From Legionella londiniensis (GTDB lineage Bacteria > Pseudomonadota > Gammaproteobacteria > Legionellales > Legionellaceae), in the NCBI RefSeq assembly GCF_001467825.1, contig NZ_LNYK01000016.1, forward strand, positions 359,503 to 423,502: a stretch of 64,000 bases of DNA, read 5' to 3'. How positions within the stretch are numbered: the first letter of the stretch is position 1; each line of letters opens with the position of its first letter. Under the pieces are notes generated by a model that made no database searches, was not told where the DNA came from, and saw only the letters and a list, made by a program, of their open reading frames with translations. The position numbers and the translations under genes were made by a program. Below are positions 9,848 through 17,909 of the stretch, in pieces.

Positions 9848-10975
9848 ATGCAACAGCAGGATTATTATGAACTGCTTGGCGTCAGCCGTAGCGCAAGTGA
9901 TGCCGAGATAAAAAAAGCCTACCGTAAAATGGCTATGAAGCTTCATCCGGATCGTAATCCCAACGATAAAGAAGCTGAAGAAAAATTTAAAGAAATACAA
10001 AAGGCGTATGCCATTTTGTCCGATCCCCAAAAGCGGGCTGCTTATGATCAATATGGCCATGCAGGTGTGGATCCTGCCATGGGCGGCGGGCATGGCTTTG
10101 GCGGTTTTGGTGGTTTTGGAGATGTATTTGAAGACATCTTTGAAAATATTTTCTCTGGCGGACGAAGGCAGCAACACGCTCGCGGACAGAGAGGGGCTGA
10201 TTTACAGTTTAACGTCCAGCTAACCCTGGAAGAAGCGGCTCTTGGCAAACAAATTGAAATTAGCGTCCCTCGCCATGTTAATTGCCATACCTGTGGAGGT
10301 TCCGGCGCTAAAAAGGGCACATCTCCAAAGCAATGCGACACATGTAACGGCATTGGCCAGGTCCGCATCCAGCAGGGATTTTTTTCCATACAGCAAACAT
10401 GTCCTAATTGCCATGGGGAAGGGACTATAGTGACCGATCCTTGTGCTGATTGTCATGGTCAAGGGCGTGTCCGTGAAAGTAAAAAATTGACTGTCAAGAT
10501 TCCTGCAGGAGTTGATAATGGCGATCGGGTGCGTCTAAGCGGAGAAGGAGAGGCTGGCATTCACGGAGGGCCTGCGGGTGATTTATATGTGCAAATCAAC
10601 ATTAAGGCACATCCCATTTTTGAACGGCATGAGAATGATCTGCACTGCGAAGTGCCCATCAGTTTTGTTACCGCAGCCTTGGGCGGTTCAATTGAAGTAC
10701 CCACCCTTGAAGGGCGAGTCACGCTAAAAATTCCCGCTGAAACTCAAACTGGAAAATCATTCCGCCTCCGCGGTAAAGGAATGAAATCTGTGCGGGGTTA
10801 CGGTACGGGCGATCTTATCTGCAAAGTAGTGGTTGAAACGCCAGTTAATCTCTCCCGTGAACAAAAAGAGCTATTGATGAGCTTGCAGCAGTCACTCGAT
10901 AAGGGAAAACACTCTCCCCGCTCCAGTTCCTGGTTTGATGGAGTAAAAAAATTTTTTGAAGATATGAAATTTTAA
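9848..10975 (+). CDS. dnaJ: Hsp40 co-chaperone DnaJ
   Basis: DnaJ stimulates the DnaK ATPase and delivers substrates. The 375 residues comprise a J-domain with HPD at 33-35, a Gly/Phe region (about 75-105), four CxxCxGxG zinc repeats ([32 protein letters not shown]) and a C-terminal substrate domain. It lies 166 bp after dnaK, past a palindrome, so it may be attenuated relative to dnaK. I saw no strong heat-shock promoter directly in front of it. It is convergent with the permease gene. Confidence 0.98.
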   Translation: MQQQDYYELLGVSRSASDAEIKKAYRKMAMKLHPDRNPNDKEAEEKFKEIQKAYAILSDPQKRAAYDQYGHAGVDPAMGGGHGFGGFGGFGDVFEDIFENIFSGGRRQQHARGQRGADLQFNVQLTLEEAALGKQIEISVPRHVNCHTCGGSGAKKGTSPKQCDTCNGIGQVRIQQGFFSIQQTCPNCHGEGTIVTDPCADCHGQGRVRESKKLTVKIPAGVDNGDRVRLSGEGEAGIHGGPAGDLYVQINIKAHPIFERHENDLHCEVPISFVTAALGGSIEVPTLEGRVTLKIPAETQTGKSFRLRGKGMKSVRGYGTGDLICKVVVETPVNLSREQKELLMSLQQSLDKGKHSPRSSSWFDGVKKFFEDMKF

Positions 10976-10984
10976 ACGGTGTCT

Positions 10985-11012
10985 GGCACCATCTAAAAAT
11001 TAGAATGGTGCC
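10985..11012. terminator. Bidirectional hairpin between dnaJ and permease
   Basis: GGCACCAT (10985-10992) pairs perfectly with ATGGTGCC (11005-11012), with an inner CTAA/TTAG pairing. It lies between two convergent genes. No T-run follows on the plus strand, so it may be an mRNA-end structure rather than a classical terminator. Confidence 0.5.
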
Positions 11013-11021
11013 GGGCCTTCC

Positions 11022-12485
11022 TCAAAGTTGTTCAGATATAGGATTAATAAGCTTTATAAGCTGATCATATTTTTGTAATTTACGATTCCTGTAGGCTATC
11101 AGAACCTTGTAAACTAGCATGGGAATAATTAAAGTTGCAAAACCTATCGCAAAAGCGATTCGGTAACAAATATCCTTATTCATGCTTAACAAAAATAAAC
11201 AAATGACCATGAGGATAATGGCGATAATACCGGTATAGGGTGAACCTGGAGTTTTATAACGCAGCACTTCAACCGTATATCCTTCAGCCAAGAGACGGCG
11301 GCGGAAATTGATTTGTGCCCAGCACAGCGATATCCAGGCTATGGCTCCGGTAAAACCGGAAACCAGCAACAGTGAAATGTAAAGTGTGCTTTGCCCAAAA
11401 AAATACCCGGTCAAAAGCAGAATCCATATCGCAATCAGAGTGACGATGCATGCGTTTTGAGGGACGGCATTATGATTTAGTCTGGCAAGTTTACGAGGAG
11501 CCATGCCATTATCTGCCAGGGCCTGCAGCGATCGGACAATGCCATATAACCCAGAATTTGAACAGGACAGGGTTGCTGTCAGGGTAACAAATCCGGCAAC
11601 TGCGCCAGCCCATTTCAGCCCATAGAAATCAAGTGCGTCCGCAAATACGGAATTGCTGATTCCTGCCTTGTTCCAGGGGAAAATTAATACCAGGCAGAAT
11701 ACAGGGATAATATAAATAAAGAGGATGCGCCAGGTTACATTACGAATAGCTGCGGGAATCATGCGGGCAGGATCAGCTGATTCTCCGGCGGCAAGGCCAA
11801 TAATCTCAGAGCCCTGGTAATTGACCAACAAGAGAACCATTGCCGACAAAAATTCCAGGAAGCCATGAGGAAATAAACCGCCTTGATCTAAGAGATACTT
11901 GGTGCCAATTATTCCGTGCCTATCTGCGCGCGGCAGCAAATCAAAGAATATTAAAAGCGCCAGTACCACAAATCCAACTAATGCCAGAATTTTAATGATG
12001 GCCAGCCAAAATTCGATTTCACCAAAGGCATCAACTTTGGCAAGATTGATATATGTGATCAACAATCCAAAGCCAATAGCCCAGATATAGCCGTTAATAC
12101 CCGTGAAATGCTCCATGATAATGCCGCCTGCCACGCATTCAGCAGGAATATAGGCAACCCAGCTCGCCCAGTAGGACCAGCCGACGCCGCAAGCCAGCGC
12201 AGGAGAGATAAATTCCTTGGTATAAGTAATAAAAGAGCCTGAAACTGGTATGGCTACAGCGAGTTCCCCCATGCAAAGCATGGTTAGATAAATGATGATT
12301 CCACCCAGAATATAGGCAAGAAAGACGGAAGGTCCCGCTTGATTAATCATAGCGCCTGTTCCGAGAAAATACCCCGACCCGATTATTCCCCCTAAAGCAA
12401 TTAATTGAACATGGCGTGTTTTTAGAGCACGGCGATATCCATTGTGAGCGGCTGTTTCCGCTTGGGTTTCGTGTAAGTTAAACAC
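11022..12485 (-). CDS. Amino-acid permease (APC superfamily)
   Basis: A 487-residue inner-membrane transporter with about 12 hydrophobic helices. The N-terminal signature LIALGGIIGSGYFLGTG and the following EL...PVSGSF loop are typical of the amino-acid transporter (AAT) branch that includes LysP, AroP and GabP-like proteins. Substrate specificity cannot be read from the sequence. The gene is monocistronic and its upstream region is very AT-rich. Legionella relies on amino acids as carbon source, which fits an uptake role, but this is context only. Confidence 0.9.
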   Translation of the reverse strand: MFNLHETQAETAAHNGYRRALKTRHVQLIALGGIIGSGYFLGTGAMINQAGPSVFLAYILGGIIIYLTMLCMGELAVAIPVSGSFITYTKEFISPALACGVGWSYWASWVAYIPAECVAGGIIMEHFTGINGYIWAIGFGLLITYINLAKVDAFGEIEFWLAIIKILALVGFVVLALLIFFDLLPRADRHGIIGTKYLLDQGGLFPHGFLEFLSAMVLLLVNYQGSEIIGLAAGESADPARMIPAAIRNVTWRILFIYIIPVFCLVLIFPWNKAGISNSVFADALDFYGLKWAGAVAGFVTLTATLSCSNSGLYGIVRSLQALADNGMAPRKLARLNHNAVPQNACIVTLIAIWILLLTGYFFGQSTLYISLLLVSGFTGAIAWISLCWAQINFRRRLLAEGYTVEVLRYKTPGSPYTGIIAIILMVICLFLLSMNKDICYRIAFAIGFATLIIPMLVYKVLIAYRNRKLQKYDQLIKLINPISEQL

Positions 12486-12704
12486 TGAAGGTTGAATCCT
12501 TAAAAAAATGCGTTATGCAGGCTATGGATGAAAAATTGTATAATAATTTTAATTTTTGTCTATATTTTTTTAACGATAATGAATAAAAAAATTGTTTCAA
12601 ATTAGTTCAAAATGATCTATTTGTAACAAATTAAATAAGAAAGAATTGGTAATGTTTTAAAATTATGGGCAAGGTGAGTATTTGGCGGTGTATTAACCCC
12701 CTTT

Positions 12705-12729
12705 GAGTTCGAATCCTCTACACCTACCA
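12705..12729 (+). pseudogene. tRNA 3'-end remnant
   Basis: GAGTTCGAATCCTC followed by TACACCTACCA has the look of a T-loop, acceptor strand and CCA end. The T-stem no longer pairs well and a proper 5' half is missing, although AGGTG occurs at 12672-12676. It is best read as a decayed tRNA end or an old attachment site. Confidence 0.4.
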
Positions 12730-12857
12730 TTGAGTTGCAACAATAATCGTCCTGAAGGATAACAAAATCAAGGTTTTTGTTGCCACGGTACTGACGGTTC
12801 GTATTTCAAATACTGGGTAGTATTGTACTTTTGATGCATGAAGTATGGTACCATACC

Positions 12858-12884
12858 GCAGGTTTGAATCCTGTTTTGCCATCA
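12858..12884 (+). pseudogene. Second tRNA 3'-end-like remnant
   Basis: GCAGG, TTTGAAT and CCTGT form a five-pair T-arm, followed by TTTGCCATCA like an acceptor strand with a damaged CCA. Upstream, TACTT and AAGTA could form an anticodon stem but enclose a 10-base loop, so no functional tRNA is supported. It lies 15 bases from the end of the yjdM gene. Confidence 0.35.
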
Positions 12885-12898
12885 TTGGAAACAGTAAT

Positions 12899-13246
12899 CT
12901 AATCTACAACCTTCTTCACAAACGCGGACTTCAGCCCCATTTGACCGATGCCTGGGATTTTGCAATCGATGTCATGGCCGTCTGCGGCTTCGGGTATAAG
13001 CCGGATAGACTTAACCTTCGTGCCGACCTTCACCACGCCGCCCCTAAATTTGAGATCCTTGATGACGGTCACGGTGTCACCATCCTTAAGTTCTGCACCG
13101 TTGGCATCGCGAATGATTGTGACATCTGATGAGTCAGCACTTGAATCTTTCGCCCAATCATAGGCGCATTCAGGGCAGATGAGCAGTCCACTATCTTCAT
13201 AGACATAGGCTGATTGGCATTTTGGACAGGGTGGAAGTTTGCTCAT
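12899..13246 (-). CDS. yjdM: YjdM-like (PhnA domain) zinc-ribbon protein
   Basis: A 115-residue cytosolic protein of the YjdM family (formerly called PhnA). A zinc ribbon at the N-terminus has CPKC at about residues 7-10 and CPEC near 24-27. The C-terminal beta domain shows the conserved [20 protein letters not shown] and GTKVKSIRL. The family's physiological role is unclear despite its historical link to phosphonates. The gene is last on the minus strand after XRE and sulP, 18 bp downstream of sulP, so the three probably form one operon. Confidence 0.88.
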   Translation of the reverse strand: MSKLPPCPKCQSAYVYEDSGLLICPECAYDWAKDSSADSSDVTIIRDANGAELKDGDTVTVIKDLKFRGGVVKVGTKVKSIRLIPEAADGHDIDCKIPGIGQMGLKSAFVKKVVD

Positions 13247-13264
13247 GGTTATATCCTTAGTTTT

Positions 13265-14986
13265 TTATGAATTGATCTTGATTGTTTTTTCACGCGATGT
13301 GTGGCCATGTGTTATGGTCAGGGTTGATTCATTCAGGGTATCCTTTGCCTTTTTAAGCGCAGATTCATAATTGGGAACAAAGCTCACATGCGTTTTACCT
13401 TCGTCGATATGGGCGTTTTTCAGCATTCGCATAGGCTGAGGCTGAAGACCGCTCAATATAATCTGTGTGCCGTTATTGCCGCATTGCTTGATAACAGATT
13501 CCAATGCACTTTCTCCGGTAGCATCCAGATACGGCACCAGGCGCATCCGCAAGATCAGAACTTTGGGCATCTGTCCCATGGCTTTGAGCGTATCGACCAG
13601 ATTACTCGCAACGCCAAAAAAGAACGGCCCTGTAATTTGGAATACTTCCACGCCTTGGGGCAAATCGTGCCGCTGCGCTTCATACTCAGCCTCTTCATCA
13701 TAAAGTGCATTGGATTTACGCCATTCGGATTTTATCTCTACGGCCTCGCTCATATGCTTCATGAAGAGCAGGCACGCGAGCGTCACACCCACGCCAATCG
13801 CTACCGTCAAATCCACCAGAACGGTCAGCAAAAAGGTTAAAACCATAACGGCCCGGTCGGTGCGCGAAAGCCGGAAGATATGAATAAAATGCCCGATCTC
13901 GCTCATCCCCCATGCAACAATGAACAGGATAGCCGCCAGTGCCGCCATCGGTACAAAGGTCATAACATCCATAGCAAAAAGCATAAACAGGAGAAGAAAC
14001 AGCGCGTGGAACATACCGGCCATGGGGGTTTTTGCGCCTGCTTTAATATTGGTGGCTGTGCGGGCAATCGCCCCCGTTGCTGGTAAGCTGCCAAACAAGC
14101 TTGATGCAATATTAGCAAAGCCTTGCCCAACCAGCTCCTGATTGGAATGGTGTTTGTACCCTGTCATCCCATCCGCCACCACGGCAGAGAGCAGCGCTTC
14201 AATGCCCGCCAGAAAGGCAATCGTAAAAGCTGATGGAATCAAACTTTGTAGCTTGGCAAAATCCCATGCAGGAAGCTGCGGCATTGGCAAGCCCGCCTGT
14301 ATGTCCGGAAACCGAGAGCCAATCGTTTCAACAGGGATTTGAAACACGGCAACCACAAGAGCAGAGAAGACAATGGCAATCAGGTAACCGGGAAGCGTCG
14401 GGGCAAAACGCCGTAAGACAATAATGATCAATAAAGCCGCCAGTCCCACCCCAAGAGTTGTAAAGCTCACCGTATCCATAGCATCAAAATAAGCTGCCCA
14501 TTTCGGGATAAAATCGGCAGGAACATTATCAATCTTAAGACCCAGAAAATCCTTCACCTGAGAGGAGGCAATAATCACGGCAATGCCTGCCGTAAATCCT
14601 GTGACCACCGGATGGGGGATGAATTTTATTATCTGCCCCAGCTTCGCATAACCGGCCACCAGCAAAATCACCCCCGCCATCAGGGTCGCCAGAATAAGCC
14701 CGTCATAGCCATGCTGGGCGATTACATTAAAGATCACGACAACAAACGCCCCTGTGGGGCCGCCGACTTGCACCCGTGAGCCGCCCAAGAAAGAAATCAG
14801 GAAGCCTGCAATCACTGCCGTGATCAGACCTTTATCTGGTGAAGCACCAGAGGCAATCGCCAGAGCCATAGCAAGCGGCAGGGCAATAATGGCCACCGTC
14901 AGTCCTGCTATCGCATCACTGCGCAGATCGGATTGTGAATAGCCGTTTTTAAGAAGGGTAAACAGTTTGGGGGTAAATGTACTCAT
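13265..14986 (-). CDS. SulP-family anion transporter with STAS domain
   Basis: A 573-residue inner-membrane transporter. About residues 10-400 hold the sulfate/bicarbonate transporter core: DAIAGLTVAIIALPLAMA near the start, GGSRVQVGGPTGAF and ATGAIARTATNIKAGAKTP. The C-terminal STAS domain spans about 430-545. SulP proteins move sulfate, bicarbonate or other anions, and the substrate cannot be told here. By eye the gene looks more GC-rich than most neighbours. It follows the XRE gene by 11 bp. Small XRE genes next to SulP genes are familiar from alphaproteobacteria, so transfer is plausible. Confidence 0.92.
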   Translation of the reverse strand: MSTFTPKLFTLLKNGYSQSDLRSDAIAGLTVAIIALPLAMALAIASGASPDKGLITAVIAGFLISFLGGSRVQVGGPTGAFVVVIFNVIAQHGYDGLILATLMAGVILLVAGYAKLGQIIKFIPHPVVTGFTAGIAVIIASSQVKDFLGLKIDNVPADFIPKWAAYFDAMDTVSFTTLGVGLAALLIIIVLRRFAPTLPGYLIAIVFSALVVAVFQIPVETIGSRFPDIQAGLPMPQLPAWDFAKLQSLIPSAFTIAFLAGIEALLSAVVADGMTGYKHHSNQELVGQGFANIASSLFGSLPATGAIARTATNIKAGAKTPMAGMFHALFLLLFMLFAMDVMTFVPMAALAAILFIVAWGMSEIGHFIHIFRLSRTDRAVMVLTFLLTVLVDLTVAIGVGVTLACLLFMKHMSEAVEIKSEWRKSNALYDEEAEYEAQRHDLPQGVEVFQITGPFFFGVASNLVDTLKAMGQMPKVLILRMRLVPYLDATGESALESVIKQCGNNGTQIILSGLQPQPMRMLKNAHIDEGKTHVSFVPNYESALKKAKDTLNESTLTITHGHTSREKTIKINS

Positions 14987-14997
14987 GGTTTTGGTTC

Positions 14998-15252
14998 TTA
15001 CTCTTTGCTTTCAATTAATCGCACGCCACGCCCTTGGCCGATGCTAGAGGCATTTTCCCCGATCAGCTCAATCCCAGCTTTATTCAAGGCCTTCAACAGC
15101 TTGGTCAGGGAGTCTACGTTGCCCCGGATCATATCATCACTGCCTTCCATCCGTTGAATGGTTGGCAAGGATAAATCGGCGATTTCAGCAAGTTGCTTTT
15201 GATCAAACCCTAAAAGCGCCCGCGCCGCTCGCAGTTGTGAGGAGGTAATCAT
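14998..15252 (-). CDS. Small XRE-family transcriptional regulator
   Basis: An 84-residue DNA-binding protein. It has a Cro/CI helix-turn-helix at about residues 4-60: ITSSQLRAARALLGFDQKQL then LSLPTIQRMEG. The tail GIGQ/GRGVRLIE-like ending is usual for short XRE proteins beside transporter genes. It is first in the minus-strand set XRE-sulP-yjdM. A perfect palindrome at 15277-15293, just upstream of its start, is a natural operator candidate, so it may repress itself and the divergent DUF983 gene. Confidence 0.88.
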   Translation of the reverse strand: MITSSQLRAARALLGFDQKQLAEIADLSLPTIQRMEGSDDMIRGNVDSLTKLLKALNKAGIELIGENASSIGQGRGVRLIESKE

Positions 15253-15276
15253 TCTTGTTTAGGCCTTTATTTTTTA

Positions 15277-15293
15277 TATTCTAAAATAGAATA
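15277..15293. promoter_or_regulatory. Palindromic operator candidate for the XRE protein
   Basis: TATTCTA, AAA, TAGAATA is a perfect 7-bp inverted repeat in the 61-bp gap between the divergent XRE and DUF983 genes. A -10-like TATAAT follows at 15300-15305 on the plus strand. Its position suits control of both directions. Confidence 0.6.
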
Positions 15294-15313
15294 CTCATGT
15301 ATAATACATCACT

Positions 15314-15802
15314 ATGAGTAAAAAACAAGATTCTATAGATCAAAATAAACAAGCATCTGTATCAGCGCGCGCTGTTTTATGGCGCGGTATTAGAGGGCGC
15401 TGTCCCAGTTGTGGACATGAAAAAATATTTGAGAGTTACCTGAAGCAAGGAGAGAGCTGCTCAAACTGCCAAGAAGATATAGGACGCTTCAGAGCCGATG
15501 ATGGACCAGCGTGGCTCACTATTCTGGTGATCGGTCATATTGTTGCACCCTTCATCACTGACCACGTCAATCTGCAGTGGACATTGTTATGTTCTCTCGC
15601 GACAACAGGCGGCAGTATCTCTTGGCAAGATCAAGATGCCACTGATCGCGCTAAAAAGCAGAAGCAAGAATTGGCGAACAAGCTCAAGCAAACCTTCGGA
15701 CTTTCAGAAGACCCGGTGCCTTGGAATGAAGGCGAGAAAGCATACAAAGCAAGGTTTGTAATCAAAGCCGCTGATAATGTGCTGCGTCAGCTCACTGGTT
15801 GA
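15314..15802 (+). CDS. DUF983-like zinc-ribbon protein with a foreign C-terminus
   Basis: A 162-residue protein. Residues 24-80 match the DUF983 family: RGIRGRCPSCG, a second CSNC (Cys 30, 33, 49, 52 as a zinc ribbon), then FRADDGPAWLTILVIGHIVAP. Normal members then carry a second membrane helix and end near 130 residues. Here that part is replaced after about residue 95 by a polar tail (DQDATDRAKKQKQEL and onward) that I do not recognise. It may be a chimera made by deletion or frameshift, possibly non-functional. It is divergent from the XRE gene and belongs to the same cassette. Confidence 0.7.
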   Translation: MSKKQDSIDQNKQASVSARAVLWRGIRGRCPSCGHEKIFESYLKQGESCSNCQEDIGRFRADDGPAWLTILVIGHIVAPFITDHVNLQWTLLCSLATTGGSISWQDQDATDRAKKQKQELANKLKQTFGLSEDPVPWNEGEKAYKARFVIKAADNVLRQLTG

Positions 15803-15848
15803 CAATGACAGGCATAGACTGGTGCGAACTGGTCAATTGCAAATAGCG

Positions 15849-15874
15849 AAAAAGCCCGCAAATGCAGGGCTTTT
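15849..15874 (-). terminator. Terminator of tRNA-Ser
   Basis: On the minus strand AAAAGCCC pairs with GGGCTTTT around TGCATTTGCG, followed by further T. It lies 45 bases past the tRNA-Ser 3' end and can also end plus-strand transcription from the DUF983 gene. Confidence 0.75.
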
Positions 15875-15918
15875 GAGGTTATGCCATCTCGGGCACATGA
15901 AAGTTTGTTTGTAGTCAA

Positions 15919-16006
15919 TGGCGGAGAGAGAGGGATTCGAACCCTCGATACGTTTCCGTATACACACTTTCCAGGCGTGCGCCTTCGACCGCTCGGCCAT
16001 CTCTCC
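15919..16006 (-). tRNA. tRNA-Ser (anticodon GGA)
   Basis: An 88-nt tRNA with encoded CCA. The acceptor stem GGAGAGA pairs with TCTCTCC. The anticodon stem CACGC/GTGTG encloses CTGGAAA, which gives anticodon GGA for UCC and UCU codons. A long variable arm (around TATACGGAAACGTA) marks the serine class. The T-arm is GAGGG TTCGAAT CCCTC. It forms the right edge of the foreign-looking cassette. A copy of its 3' end was not found at the left edge. Confidence 0.96.
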
Positions 16007-16130
16007 ACGCGCAGAAGAATATACTGCAATCAGCTAAAAATCAATTCTCTTGCCCGGGCCTTATAGATATTTTCAGGATTATTTTCTTAAAATTGTTTAT
16101 ACTAAGAGGTGTATTCAGGATTCAAACATC

Positions 16131-16580
16131 ATGCAAAAGATTTTTTTGTTTATACTGGGTTTATTATTCAGCCTTGAGGCCAGTGCCTTTACCTGCTATT
16201 TAACTGTAGCCAAGGATAATTGTTGGCTGAACTATAATGTCACCGTGACGGCAATGGATGCTGAAAAAAATAACGAGCCCCTCGTTACCGTCATTATTCC
16301 CCAAGGCAGTGCCTGGGCAAGGCAAAAATTTACCTGTGAGCCCGACCAGACTTTACGCTTTAAAGCTCAGTATTCACCAGTTTTCTGGGAAAAAGAACGC
16401 GGCAAAGCTTATTTTGCTAAAAAATACTGGGTTCTTCCCAAAAAAATTGATAAAGAGGAACGAGCCTGGAATATCACTGTCTGTTATCCGGAGCAGTTTT
16501 CTGAAGTACCGCTTCCACCCGAAGCGGTCAGCAAGTGTAAATGCGATCTGGATACTATCCCGCCTATTCCTCCCCAATAA
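16131..16580 (+). CDS. Exported protein of unknown function
   Basis: A 149-residue protein with a clear signal peptide: MQKIFLFILGLLFSLEASA, cleavage likely after ASA. The mature part has about six cysteines (FTCYL, DNCWL, FTCEP, VCYPE, KCKCD), suggesting disulfides in the periplasm, and ends in a proline-rich tail (PPIPPQ). The start at 16131 was chosen because it begins the signal peptide. An upstream GTG or ATG extension to 16050 would bury it. The gene lies 33 bp before nagZ and may be co-transcribed with it. No family is recognised. Confidence 0.8.
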   Translation: MQKIFLFILGLLFSLEASAFTCYLTVAKDNCWLNYNVTVTAMDAEKNNEPLVTVIIPQGSAWARQKFTCEPDQTLRFKAQYSPVFWEKERGKAYFAKKYWVLPKKIDKEERAWNITVCYPEQFSEVPLPPEAVSKCKCDLDTIPPIPPQ

Positions 16581-16613
16581 TATATTATTTGGTTTGTCAG
16601 GAGTGTTTAATTG

Positions 16614-17669
16614 ATGCAGTTAAGACGTAAAATCGCCCAGATGTTGATCATGGGATTTAAAGGCTGTAGTGTTGATGAACAAAGTCCCGTGGCATCGTGG
16701 TTAGAAAAAGATGGTTTAGGCGGAGTTATTCTGTTTGACAAGGATTTGCACACCAATAAGCCTTGCAAAAATCTGGCCAATAATACGCAGATAAAAAACA
16801 TAACCAGACAGCTTCAGGATCTCTCAAAACTTGCTGATAAAAGCAGCAACAGTCAACCCCTGCCGTTATTGATAGCCCTGGATTACGAAGGAGGGTATGT
16901 CGATAGACTGGCTCATATTCCAGGATGCATCAAGACGTTATCTCCTGCAGAACAAGCACTTTTATCGCCTGAGGCATTTTTTTTGCATGCAGAAAAAATG
17001 GCTTTGCAAATGAAGTCGCTGGGATTTAACCTTAATTTCGCGCCTGTAGTCGATTTAAATTTGAATGACGAGCAAGGTATTATTGGCAAATTAGGCCGAA
17101 GTTTTGCGGACAATGCAGAAGATGTCGTGCGTGTGGCCAGAGAATTTGTGCGCGCATTCAGCAAACATGGAATAATCTGCACTTTAAAGCATTTTCCAGG
17201 TCACGGCAGCGCCATTGGCGATACCCATCTGGGTTTTGTTGATGTGACCCACAGCTATCAACCATCTGAACTATTGCCTTATGAGATGCTGTTGAACGAA
17301 CATTCTTCCCTGATGGTGATGACGGCGCATGTCATCAACCGCCATCTCGACCCTCAGGGGCTTCCGGCTACCCTTTCCTACCCCATCATCACTGAGACTT
17401 TGCGGAAAAAGATTGGATTTGAAGGGGTGGTTGTCAGTGATGACTTACAAATGCACGCAATAAGCGACCATTACAGCCTTGATGAATCCCTGGAAAAAAC
17501 CATTAATGCAGGCTCTGATATGCTCATCTTTGCCAATCAGCTTGGAGCAATTACAGCGACTGAAGTGATTGACGCAATTGAAAATCTGGTTGAAAGGGGC
17601 GCAATAAGCATTAAGCGCATTGAGGAAGCTTATGAGCGGATTGTTCTCCTGAAGCGAAGATTGAATTAA
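16614..17669 (+). CDS. nagZ: Beta-N-acetylhexosaminidase NagZ (GH3)
   Basis: NagZ removes GlcNAc from 1,6-anhydro-muropeptides in cytosolic peptidoglycan recycling. The 351 residues match the family length. Visible are LLIALDYEGGYVDRL, LNFAPVVDLNL, the signature KHFPGHGSAIGDTH that carries the catalytic His-Asp dyad, and the nucleophile aspartate in VVSDDLQM. An AGGAG sequence at 16599-16603 precedes both a TTG at 16611 and the ATG at 16614, and the ATG is chosen. In many bacteria NagZ activity feeds beta-lactamase induction, but nothing here shows that link. Confidence 0.95.
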   Translation: MQLRRKIAQMLIMGFKGCSVDEQSPVASWLEKDGLGGVILFDKDLHTNKPCKNLANNTQIKNITRQLQDLSKLADKSSNSQPLPLLIALDYEGGYVDRLAHIPGCIKTLSPAEQALLSPEAFFLHAEKMALQMKSLGFNLNFAPVVDLNLNDEQGIIGKLGRSFADNAEDVVRVAREFVRAFSKHGIICTLKHFPGHGSAIGDTHLGFVDVTHSYQPSELLPYEMLLNEHSSLMVMTAHVINRHLDPQGLPATLSYPIITETLRKKIGFEGVVVSDDLQMHAISDHYSLDESLEKTINAGSDMLIFANQLGAITATEVIDAIENLVERGAISIKRIEEAYERIVLLKRRLN

Positions 17670-17909
17670 TAAAATTCATTTTTGCCAAGATTGCTGCCAA
17701 ATATCGTTGAAATTTTCTTTTATCCAAGTGAATTTTGTGTTAGGATATAAACTTTATGTACAAATAAAATACTGTTTTGGCATGACAATTCTATTTCCGC
17801 ATATTTCAGCCTCGATACAATATCACGTTTCTTCGCAGATATCCTGTTGGTCGTGTTGTGGTTAATCTTGTTTCTTATTTTTTCATTCAGTCATTCATAA
17901 GGACGGATC

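Larger units (their letters stand above)
12486..12898. other. 413-bp intergenic region with tRNA-like remnants
   Basis: The first 170 bases are extremely AT-rich and probably hold the permease promoter. From 12660 on the composition changes and two tRNA 3'-end-like fragments appear (12705-12729 and 12858-12884). No protein-coding gene is supported here. This is the left edge of the YjdM-SulP-XRE-DUF983 cassette. Confidence 0.5.

Noticed and set aside
12682..15925. Direct repeat marking island ends at tRNA-Ser
   Set aside because: Only TGGCGG is shared between the left edge and the tRNA-Ser 3' end, which is too short to support an attachment site.
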